Source: DSYU01 sp963827605 (GTDB lineage: Bacteria; Chloroflexota; Anaerolineae; Anaerolineales; Anaerolineaceae). From it: a DNA stretch of 64,000 nucleotides. Where the stretch lies: positions 1 through 64,000 of the forward strand of contig CAWHBK010000004.1 in assembly GCA_963827605.1 (NCBI GenBank), written 5' to 3'. The notes under the pieces were generated by a model. That model was not told the DNA's origin and did not search any database. It was given only the letters and a program-made list of their open reading frames with translations. Position 1 is the stretch's first letter. Every line of letters starts with the position of its first letter. Positions 37,207 to 45,091 of the stretch are shown piece by piece. The position numbers and the translations under genes were made by a program.

Positions 37207-37447
37207 GATAAGGAAGCGCATGGAGAACATTTTGCCACCTAACCTTTTTCCATCGTTCCCAGTACAAATAGCAGTAGCTGCACACGTGATGAATTAGCTG
37301 TTCGAAAAGATGAATGGACACAGCAATTTCTTGTCGTGGGTACCGTAAACAAATCGCAAAACGAGATCTATTTCATCCAGGTTTGGATTCTCAATCTGCG
37401 TAGAAGGAACAATTGAAACTCGAAGACAGTAAGAAAGGAAAGACCGC

Positions 37448-38476
37448 ATGGCTCAATTCATGATCTATCTAGTCGTTACCCTGGTCAGCCTCCTTATCAT
37501 CGGGATTGCGGTGATCGCATTTCGCTATACGCGAGAGATTAAGGCCGCTCTACAGCGCATCGACCACCTGGGCAGCCAGGTGATCGATACGAAATACGGG
37601 CCGGTCGAGTACGCCCGCATCGGGGAGGGGGACCCGGTGTTGGTGGTGCACGGCGCATTGGGTGGCTTTGACCAGGGTCTCTTCCTGGCTCATAACATCT
37701 CCGCGCCCAACTGCCAGATCATTTCCGTCTCGCGCTTCGGCTTTCTGCGCTCGCCGGTGCCGCCTGGCGCGACGCTCGACACCCAGGCCGATGCCTTTGC
37801 TGCCCTGCTGGATGCCCTGGAGATCCGGAAGGCGGCCGTCTTTGCCGTCTCAGCTGGCTCTACCTCGGCGCTGCGCTTTGCCGCGCGCCACCCAGAGCGC
37901 GTCTCGGCGCTGATCTTGCTCGGGCCCGATGCGCCGGGTGAGTCGTATATGTCGCTGCCGCCACGCTTTCTCTCCAATATTCTCTTCGGAAACGATTTTG
38001 TATACTGGGCGATGATCCAGTGCTTTGGGAAGCAGATGCAAACCGTGACCGGCCTGGTGCCCAAAGGATACGTGCTCACCGAGGAATATGCAGCCCTGGT
38101 CAGCAAGGTTCAGATCGGCAGCCTGCCCGTCAGCCGACGCATGGACGGCTGGAATTTTGAAACGTATACCTGCGCGAAAGATTTCTGGATGTCCGTGACC
38201 CCGGCCAGCCCGTTTCCTTTATCCAAAATCGAAACACCGGTGCTGGTGATTATGGCGGAGGACGATCCGCTTGCGCTGCCCGACAATGTGCGCGCTCTGG
38301 CAGAGCAAATGCCCAACGCGCGCCTCTATAGCGTGCCGGATGGCGGACACTTTCTGTTTGGTCATGCAGATGAAGTCAGGGCAGAGATCGCCCGCTTTAT
38401 CGGCAGCCATATTGTTGAACCGCAAGAGACCACCGCAGCACAGTTTCACGGAACGCGTCCGGAGGATAACCGATGA
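37448..38476 (+). CDS. Membrane-anchored alpha/beta hydrolase
   Basis: 342 residues with an N-terminal membrane helix (MIYLVVTLVSLLIIGIAVIAF). Hydrolase marks: VLVVHGALGGFDQG, nucleophile in VSAGSTSA (Ser in A-G-S context), LVIMAEDDPLALPDNV and the catalytic His in DGGHFLFGH. GAAAGGAAAG lies before the ATG. Its stop overlaps the next start (ATGA), so translation is coupled to the second hydrolase. The 241-nt gap before it holds no gene with a start codon. Confidence 0.87.
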   Translation: MAQFMIYLVVTLVSLLIIGIAVIAFRYTREIKAALQRIDHLGSQVIDTKYGPVEYARIGEGDPVLVVHGALGGFDQGLFLAHNISAPNCQIISVSRFGFLRSPVPPGATLDTQADAFAALLDALEIRKAAVFAVSAGSTSALRFAARHPERVSALILLGPDAPGESYMSLPPRFLSNILFGNDFVYWAMIQCFGKQMQTVTGLVPKGYVLTEEYAALVSKVQIGSLPVSRRMDGWNFETYTCAKDFWMSVTPASPFPLSKIETPVLVIMAEDDPLALPDNVRALAEQMPNARLYSVPDGGHFLFGHADEVRAEIARFIGSHIVEPQETTAAQFHGTRPEDNR

Positions 38477-39381
38477 CAAAAATGTCGATCCGAGGCATCT
38501 CCCTCAACATGAAAATGCATGGGGCGCGGCACTCCCCTGGCGCTGATGCACGGCGGCCCAGGCGCAGACCTCTACACGATGATGTCCTTTAAACCATTAG
38601 CAGATCAATTCACCCTGGTCTTCTATGACCACCGCTGCAATGGACGGTCGGAAGGAGCGGATGTCTCAAGCCTGACCTGGGAGAACCTGACGGCCGATGC
38701 CGACGCTCTGCGTGAGAAGCTGGGCTTTGAAAAGTGGGCTGTGCTCGGGCATTCCTTTGGCGGATATGTCGCCCTCGAGTATGCCCTGCGCTACCCCAAC
38801 CGGCTTTCCCACCTGGTGCTGGTGGATACGGGTGGCGACAGCCGTTGGGCGCAGGAAAATGCCCCACAAGTGCTGGCGCAGCGCGGGTACAGCCCAGAAA
38901 TGGTGACACCTGGCCCGCCGTTTCTTGAACGGCCAGATTGAGCCAGGCGAGATGTTCCCAGACCTGATGAAGTTAGGCAAAGCCTACACCGACCACGTCA
39001 GCCCCGGGCAGATACCTCATATGATTCTGACCGGTTTGCAGACGAAACTGAGACCCGAAGCCCTGATCTACGGCAGCAACCCATTTACTCAAGGGCTGGT
39101 CGGTCATGGACCGCCTCAACGAGATCAAGGCGCCCACCCTGATCCTGGCGGGCCGCGAAGACTTCCAGTTCCCACCCGAACACCAGCAAGAACTGGCCGC
39201 CGGGATACCCAACTCCCGCCTGGTGATCATCGATCGCGCCGGTCATAATGTTCAGGATGAGCAGCCGGGCGAAGTCCTCCGGGTTATCCGAGGGACTTTT
39301 TGGCAATCGCCCCTGCCGGCAGCGCATGATAATGTCTTGAACGCATCGATCGAATGGAGGAAATCTTCCGATGAATTCTAA
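38473..39381 (+). CDS. Alpha/beta hydrolase, proline-iminopeptidase-like (frameshifted)
   Basis: Starts at ATG 38473 inside the previous stop. After a frame change near 38525 come LALMHGGPGADLYT, FYDHRCNGRSEG and the nucleophile elbow LGHSFGGYVALE, features of the prolyl-iminopeptidase group. Further changes near 38915 and 39100 lead to IKAPTLILAGREDFQFP and the His region IIDRAGHNVQDEQP. Joined length is about 300 residues, normal. The stop overlaps the next gene start by 11 nt. It may cleave peptides or esters in the cytoplasm. Confidence 0.82.
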
Positions 39382-40909
39382 GAAAATCCTGCTGGGATCT
39401 TTGTTGGCCGGTGGATTGCTGGCACTCGCCCGCCTGGCATTTGCACATTCCGCTTCCTCAAAGCCAACCTCGCAATCCTCTACTTATGCTGCATTGGACG
39501 CCTACATCGAGGAACAGAGGCTCCGGCTGCACATCCCGGGGATCGCGCTGGCTGTCATCGAGGGCGACCGAATTGCCTATACGCAAGGCTTTGGCCTGGC
39601 CCGCCCTGGCGGTGAGGCGCCCTGCCCCCAAACACCCTTCTTTATCGGCTCGCTCACCAAATCGATCACGGCCACGGCGGTGATGCAGCTCGTCGAGGCC
39701 GGCAAGGTCGAGCTGGATGCCCCAGTGCAGCGCTACCTGCCCTGGTTCCGCGTCGCCGATCCCCAGGTTTCTGCCAGGATGACCGTCCGCCACTTGCTCA
39801 ACCAGACCAGCGGCCTACCCACCGGGGCAGGGTCTGTTATTCTGGCTGATTTCGACGACAGACCAGATGCCAGCGAGCGCCAGGTGCGAGCGCTTTCAAG
39901 TCTCAAAATCAACCGCCCGCCCGGGGCGAAGTGCGAGTACAGCAACCTGAATTACAACATCCTGGGCCTGATCATCGAGGCTGCCAGTGGTGAAACGTAC
40001 GCCACATACATCCAGAACCACATCTTTGATCCCCTGGAAATGGCCCACAGCTATTCCTCCAAAGCAAAGGCCAGGCAGAATCGGGTCTGGCGATGGGTCA
40101 CCGCCACTGGTTCAGCCTGCCATTCCCTGCCCCCGACCTGCCCATTCCGCAGGGTTCGCTTGCCTCTGGGCAGCTCATCTCCTGCGCGGAAGACATGGCC
40201 CACTACCTGATCGCCCATCTCAACGGCGGGCGCTATGGGCAGGCGCAAATTCTTTCCGCGGCGGACATCGAAGAGCTGCATCACGGGGCAGTAGACTTCA
40301 ATATGATGGGCGTCTCGGCGGGGCGCTATGGCATGGGCTGGTTTGATATAGACCTGGGGCCAACCAAAACGTACTCCCACAGTGGCAACGTGCCCGATTT
40401 TTCGGCCTTTATGGCGCTCCTGCCCGAACAGAAGAAGGCCGTCATCCTGCTCTTCAATGCGGACCCGTATGGAATGCCCCCGGTTACGGAGGAGGTTGGG
40501 ATGGGTGCGACCGCCCTGCTTGCCGGTCAGCAGCCCGGCCCGGTCCGGCTGGACTTCATCCAGTGGATCATGCGCCTCCTGCCGCTGATACCCATATCTC
40601 CAGATCGTGGACATCATCACTACCCTGCGGTGGATATCCCGCTGGCGCCGGAGCTCAGAGCTTCGCCCGGGCAGCCGCCAACTGTGGAGTGAGCATCTCC
40701 TACTTCCGCTGATCCCTAACCTGGCCCTCGCGACAGCCCTGATATCCCTGCGTGCCAGCGGGCTGATTCGCTTTTTGCAGCTCTTTATGCCCGACCTGGC
40801 CTGGATTGCCCAGGTCAGCGGCGCAATCGCCACGGTTTGGGCCATCCTGCGCACCGGACTGATTCTCGGGTCGCAGCCAAAGACTCATTCGCCAAAACCG
40901 TTAGGATGA
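39371..40909 (+). CDS. Serine hydrolase, beta-lactamase class C fold, with C-terminal membrane segments (frameshifted)
   Basis: Signal peptide (GSLLAGGLLALARLAFAHS), SxxK in GSLTKSI, YSNLNYN, then after a frame change near 40085 SHSGNVPDFSAFMALLP. Another change near 40600 leads to a tail with about two hydrophobic segments (LIPNLALATALISL, WIAQVSGAIATVWAIL). About 512 residues joined. Paralogue of 33400-34974. CGATGGAGGAAATC lies just before the ATG, giving a good ribosome site. It ends an overlapping three-gene hydrolase run. Confidence 0.84.
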
Positions 40910-40958
40910 CGGGAACAACCGGCAAAAACTGTTTTTTGAAAGGTATTGGAAACATACC

Positions 40959-41759
40959 ATGAATCTATCCCCCTGGATCACCTTGCCTGGCATTGGCAAG
41001 ATCGTTATCGCTCTGGCTTTTATCATCTTCGCCCGGCGTCAGGGCGGCTCCTGGCGCTACCTGGGGTTTGGCGCGTTGATGTGGATTGTGACGGTTGGCG
41101 TCAAATTTTTGGTGGGGACCCAGCTCAGTCCGCTGGTTAGCCAGTTGCTTTACGTTCCGGATGCGCTTTTCGCGCCTGGAAACCTACTGCTTTATGTTTA
41201 TGTTGGCGTACTGACTGGGATCACCGAAGTCCTGCTGACCTGGCTGCTCTTGCGCTACACCCGTTTGGGCCGCGTATCGTGGGCGCAGGCGCTGGCGTTC
41301 GGGATTGGTTTTGGAGCATTTGAGGCGCTCTATCAGGGAATCCCAAATCTCATTTCCACCCTATCGGCCCTGGCGGCGCCTCAGGCAGTATCGGAAGCGG
41401 CACTCAGCTCCCTCCAGCTGCTCAATGACCCGCTCTTCAGCCTGGCTCCGGCCACCGATCGCTTTGCCGCAACCCTTGTGCATATCTTCGGCAGCGTGCT
41501 CCTGTTCTATGGAGTAGCTTCCAGTCAGACACGCTGGTTGTGGGTTTCTTTCGCCTTAAAATGCCTGGTGGATGCCATCGCTACTTTTGCCATTCTATTG
41601 GGTACCCCTACGTTGGCTGTGCTCTGGTTGCTGGAGGCTGTGCTTCTTGTGATTGGATGTATCTCCCTGTGGGGTATTATCCAAATTCATCGCCGCTATG
41701 CTCTGGCCCAATTCGCTGGTCCAACCGCGCAGACAGGTTCTTTATTGATGAACACGTAG
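40959..41759 (+). CDS. YhfC-family putative intramembrane metalloprotease
   Basis: 266 residues with about seven hydrophobic segments. GIGFGAFEALYQGI and DRFAATLVHIFGSVLLFYG fit the two conserved parts of the YhfC (DUF2324) family, thought to be membrane peptidases; KCLVDAIATFA is the third. The Gly-rich segment has Phe where relatives often have His (GxGHG), so activity is uncertain. It follows the serine-hydrolase gene by 49 nt. Confidence 0.7.
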   Translation: MNLSPWITLPGIGKIVIALAFIIFARRQGGSWRYLGFGALMWIVTVGVKFLVGTQLSPLVSQLLYVPDALFAPGNLLLYVYVGVLTGITEVLLTWLLLRYTRLGRVSWAQALAFGIGFGAFEALYQGIPNLISTLSALAAPQAVSEAALSSLQLLNDPLFSLAPATDRFAATLVHIFGSVLLFYGVASSQTRWLWVSFALKCLVDAIATFAILLGTPTLAVLWLLEAVLLVIGCISLWGIIQIHRRYALAQFAGPTAQTGSLLMNT

Positions 41760-41780
41760 GGTTTTTAGGAGGACAATCCC

Positions 41781-43043
41781 ATGCCGGGGCTCATCTCAGA
41801 AAGTGATGCGGTCTATGCCTTTGATATCGTCAGGAAAATTTGCGCGCAGGTAGGCCCCGGTTTGCCGGGAAGCGCTCAGGAGCGGGAACGGGCCGAAATG
41901 CTGAAGCGTGAAATGGAAACGCACCTGGGCCCCGCCAACGTTGCCATGGAGGAATTTGATGTAGCTCCAGGCGCCTTCTTAGGCTCGCAGCGTATGAGCG
42001 CCATTTTCATTCTGGTTGCCGCGCTGTTGAACCTATCCATCGGGCAATTCCCCGGAATCCCAGCCTGGGTAACTGCCGCTTCCGCGCTGGCATTCTCGAT
42101 CATCCCGGGATTGCTGTTTATCTTTCAGTTCATCCTGGCCTTGGAAGTCATCGATCCTTTTTTCAAGAAGGAACCATCATTCAATGTGATCGGCACCCTG
42201 CGCAAGCCCGGAACCCAAAATGTGAAAAGATTGCTCATTTTGAGCGGGCACCACGACAGCGCCTGGGAAAACAACTGGATTCGCATAATCGGCTACGGAT
42301 TCTTTTTCGCTTCCGCGACCTTTTTTCTCGGGCTGATCGTCCTGCCGGTGATGAGTTTCATACAACTCATAGGCATGATCTCCGGCAGCCTTGAAATCGT
42401 TCGGACCGGTACCCTGGGCTGGCTCCTGCTGGTCTTCCCAATCGTGCCTTCCATTATCTTTGCAATGTTCTTTCATCAGAGAGGGAAAAACGGAGGCGTT
42501 GTGCCAGGCGCGGTGGACAATCTCTCGGCCAGCGCTCTTACCGTGGCATTGTGCAGGTTCCTGGTACAAAACCCCGCTGATATTCCGGAGGATACAGAAA
42601 TCCGCTTCGTATCCTTCGGCAGCGAGGAAGCAGGACTGCGAGGCTCGCGGCATTACGTAGAGCGCCACCTAGCCGAGCTGAAACGCCTGGATGCGCGCCT
42701 GCTCAATATAGAAATGGTCGCTTATCCTGAAATCACCATTCTCAGATCAGACAAGAACGGCGTCGTGAAGGCTTCGGCGGAGATGGTGAGAAGCGTGGTC
42801 GCGGCGGCGGAACGCGCCGGGGTCCCTTATAAAGTGCAGGCTGCTTCCCTCGGGACCGGAACGGATGCAGCCCCCTTCAGCCAGGCCGGCCTCAAGGCTA
42901 CGACGCTGGTCCCCTTCAAAATGCCGCAGCAAATGGTTGCTTTCTACCATCAGAGGTGGGATAGACCAGAAAATATGACCCTGGAACCGTTGATCAATGT
43001 GCTGAAGCTCACCCTGGAGTGGGTGCGCTGTGGTGGGGAATAG
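41781..43043 (+). CDS. M28-family metallopeptidase with internal membrane helices
   Basis: 420 residues. Zinc ligands are visible: His in SGHHDS (about 156), Asp in GAVDN (about 245), the Glu pair in GSEEAGL (about 281), Glu/Asp area NIEMVA and the last His in FYHQRWD (about 392). Two groups of hydrophobic helices sit inside the peptidase domain (about 70-125 and 170-235), i.e. one group between the first and second zinc ligand. Probably an aminopeptidase-like enzyme in the membrane. AGGAGG lies 9 nt before the ATG. Last of the plus-strand run. Confidence 0.87.
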   Translation: MPGLISESDAVYAFDIVRKICAQVGPGLPGSAQERERAEMLKREMETHLGPANVAMEEFDVAPGAFLGSQRMSAIFILVAALLNLSIGQFPGIPAWVTAASALAFSIIPGLLFIFQFILALEVIDPFFKKEPSFNVIGTLRKPGTQNVKRLLILSGHHDSAWENNWIRIIGYGFFFASATFFLGLIVLPVMSFIQLIGMISGSLEIVRTGTLGWLLLVFPIVPSIIFAMFFHQRGKNGGVVPGAVDNLSASALTVALCRFLVQNPADIPEDTEIRFVSFGSEEAGLRGSRHYVERHLAELKRLDARLLNIEMVAYPEITILRSDKNGVVKASAEMVRSVVAAAERAGVPYKVQAASLGTGTDAAPFSQAGLKATTLVPFKMPQQMVAFYHQRWDRPENMTLEPLINVLKLTLEWVRCGGE

Positions 43044-43052
43044 GGTCCACCC

Positions 43053-43841
43053 TTAAGAGGAGAGGATTTCATACGAGACAGTCGCCGGCCCGTCGGTGGT
43101 AATGGAAGCATGCACAAAGTAGGTCGCTTTTGCGCTGCAGACCGCGCTTGAGCCCTCTTCGCGTTCGATGTTTATGGATGCAGCCGTAAGTTTTCCGGCA
43201 GGCGTGCTGCTGTCGTCATTGACCCAAATCTTCACGTAGAACGCGTTCCCATTTACACCGCCCTGGATGGGCATTAACGGCCCATCCCTTTTCTGCAAGC
43301 CCCAATCGGACCGGTAACTACCATTTTCGACCGGAGAGGTCATGCCAACGCTGATGTTCACGGTTTGGCCGGGCGCGACCGTTTGACCCTGCGGAATAAA
43401 CAAATAGCCTGGTGATTGGGTCATAAACGTTCCGGATACCTGAGACACCAGATATCGGTCGTCCCAGGTACAGGAGCCGGTGTTTTTCAGCGTCCAGGTT
43501 TTTGTGAAAGCGGTATTGGGGGCGTAGGTGGTTCCGTCCAGACCGTCATCGGTGATGTACTGCGCTGAATCCTGGCATCCCACTGCAACTGCATGTGCGG
43601 AGGTTGCGGCCGGCTGTACGATTTCGGCCTGGGTGGCTGTCAGAGGAACAGAAGTTGCTGTAACAACAGCCTGTGTGCGTGTTTGCGCCGGTAGAGCCGG
43701 CTGTGCTGGAACTGTCGCTATGGTGCTGGCTGCCTGAGGGGGCTGGGCAGTCGGCTGGACAACCACGACCAGCGGCGAGCAGGCGGTAATAAAGACCAGC
43801 AGGCCGAGGATCAAATATTTGGTGAGGGATGTTACATTCAT
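43053..43841 (-). CDS. Lipoprotein with NBR1-type Ig-like domain
   Basis: 262 residues. Signal with lipobox ITAC, a Pro/Ala/Thr-rich spacer to about 100, then an Ig-like domain (about 105-210: FTKTWTLKNTGSCTWDDRYLV, VAPGQTVNISVGMTSP, YRSDWGLQKRDG) as in bacterial NBR1-type domains common in Chloroflexota. The last 45 residues hold a Cys and may form another small domain. Likely a surface protein binding sugar or protein. It ends the minus-strand run from 51389 and converges on the M28 gene with only 9 nt between stops. Confidence 0.83.
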   Translation of the reverse strand: MNVTSLTKYLILGLLVFITACSPLVVVVQPTAQPPQAASTIATVPAQPALPAQTRTQAVVTATSVPLTATQAEIVQPAATSAHAVAVGCQDSAQYITDDGLDGTTYAPNTAFTKTWTLKNTGSCTWDDRYLVSQVSGTFMTQSPGYLFIPQGQTVAPGQTVNISVGMTSPVENGSYRSDWGLQKRDGPLMPIQGGVNGNAFYVKIWVNDDSSTPAGKLTAASINIEREEGSSAVCSAKATYFVHASITTDGPATVSYEILSS

Positions 43842-43862
43842 TTTTTCTCCTGATCACATGGA

Positions 43863-44114
43863 TCATCCGCCTTTTTGAATGATCTGAAATTGAAGTATCG
43901 TGATACCCAGCCCGTGCAGCCTGCGCACCAGCCCGACGATCCCTGATTGATCGGTGTGCATCATGAGCACGGAGATATCTTCCATCTGCTGTGTCTCATC
44001 AACGATGACCTCTGCCGAACCGTCGAAGCTACTCAGCCAGGCCACATCAACTCGACCCCTTACTTCAATTCGGTAGTGTGTTGCTGAGTCGAATAAGGGT
44101 TGCGCATTTTTCAT
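43863..44114 (-). CDS. Small conserved protein of unknown function, paralogue 2
   Basis: 83 residues, soluble. Similar in layout to the 67-residue protein at 33019, with an extra N-terminal 10 residues and an acidic middle (VIVDETQQMEDISVLMM). It lies 29 nt after the CPBP-peptidase gene and 21 nt before the NBR1-type gene on the same strand. Confidence 0.75.
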   Translation of the reverse strand: MKNAQPLFDSATHYRIEVRGRVDVAWLSSFDGSAEVIVDETQQMEDISVLMMHTDQSGIVGLVRRLHGLGITILQFQIIQKGG

Positions 44115-44143
44115 GGTTTACCTCTTGCATTCACCGACTCATC

Positions 44144-44971
44144 CTAACGAGGCAACCACCCCAGGATGACAGCCAGGACGATCACCACAAAGAACCCTTC
44201 TATACCGTGCACGATGACCCCCAGCCAGTAGCTGCGAAAACGCCTGGTGGGCCAGGTCATCCCCAGGCTACCCACAATGGTGCTGAGCATAATCCAGGGT
44301 TTATGCAGGTGATATAGACCGAAGAGAACGGCGTTTGCCACCCAATCGTACTTTCCAAAAACCCCTTGCATCTTTGGCAGGAGGATGCCGCGGAAGATCA
44401 GTTCCTCGCCCAAGAAATAGTTGAGGATTATAGCGACCAGAGTAACTCCCAGGAGCCACCATTGGCCCTTAAATTCGGGGGCAGCCAATTGGGTGATATC
44501 CATGTACGGGGCAGGCTGCAGAGCAGGAAACAGCCAGGTCATCGGCGCATCCAGATAATTCCCAATTACCATACCCACCAGAATAAAAGAGAAAAGGATG
44601 CCAGGCAGCGCCCACCAGAGGAGGCGTGGATTCGGCTGGCCGGTCTTTGGATCAAGCGGGGTTTGCAGCCAGATCCGCTGGCGTATGGCGCTCCAGCGCA
44701 GCGTGCCGAGCTCGCGGTACAAGATCACCAGGCATACGATCATCTCCCAGCCCATGCCGGCGATCATCATCAGCCAATAAGTAATGCCAGGATGCAGCGG
44801 GCTGTAAGGGATGATGGCGGGAGCGACCACCCAACCGAGCAGCGCCATGGGCAAGGCTACGAACGCCCATATACCGAGGATATGCCCGAGGGTGTATTGA
44901 TCTACTTGTTCCGCCTCAGTGCGGCTCATCCGATCCTGGTTTGCCTGGTGTGAAAGTGTATTTGTTGTCAT
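44144..44971 (-). CDS. CPBP-family intramembrane metalloprotease
   Basis: 275 residues, about seven hydrophobic segments. The EExxxR motif is in LGEELIFRGILLP, followed by FGLYHLHKPW with the conserved His; both are marks of the CPBP (Abi) family. Start ATG 44971 is chosen because GGAG lies 6 nt upstream; the frame is open to 44983. Members process prenylated or signal-like peptides or protect against bacteriocins. Confidence 0.9.
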   Translation of the reverse strand: MTTNTLSHQANQDRMSRTEAEQVDQYTLGHILGIWAFVALPMALLGWVVAPAIIPYSPLHPGITYWLMMIAGMGWEMIVCLVILYRELGTLRWSAIRQRIWLQTPLDPKTGQPNPRLLWWALPGILFSFILVGMVIGNYLDAPMTWLFPALQPAPYMDITQLAAPEFKGQWWLLGVTLVAIILNYFLGEELIFRGILLPKMQGVFGKYDWVANAVLFGLYHLHKPWIMLSTIVGSLGMTWPTRRFRSYWLGVIVHGIEGFFVVIVLAVILGWLPR

Positions 44972-45041
44972 TTTATTCTCCATTTATCTGATTTCTGAAC
45001 AAAGGTTGTCAGCCTTTTCGAAGATCGAGTTTTTTATGATT

Positions 45042-45075
45042 GGCTGGCGGGGGGCGGAGGATCTCCCCGCCAGCC
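45042..45075 (-). terminator. Strong GC hairpin after the large serine-hydrolase gene
   Basis: GGCTGGCGGGG (45042-45052) pairs perfectly with CCCCGCCAGCC (45065-45075). No T-run follows on the minus strand, so it may only slow transcription or protect the mRNA before the CPBP gene. Confidence 0.5.
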
Positions 45076-45091
45076 TTGAAACGTTTGGCCT

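Noticed and set aside
36397..37230. 277-codon minus-strand frame
   Set aside because: Shadow of the plus-strand membrane protein; composition is GC-frame driven and lacks membrane segments or motifs.
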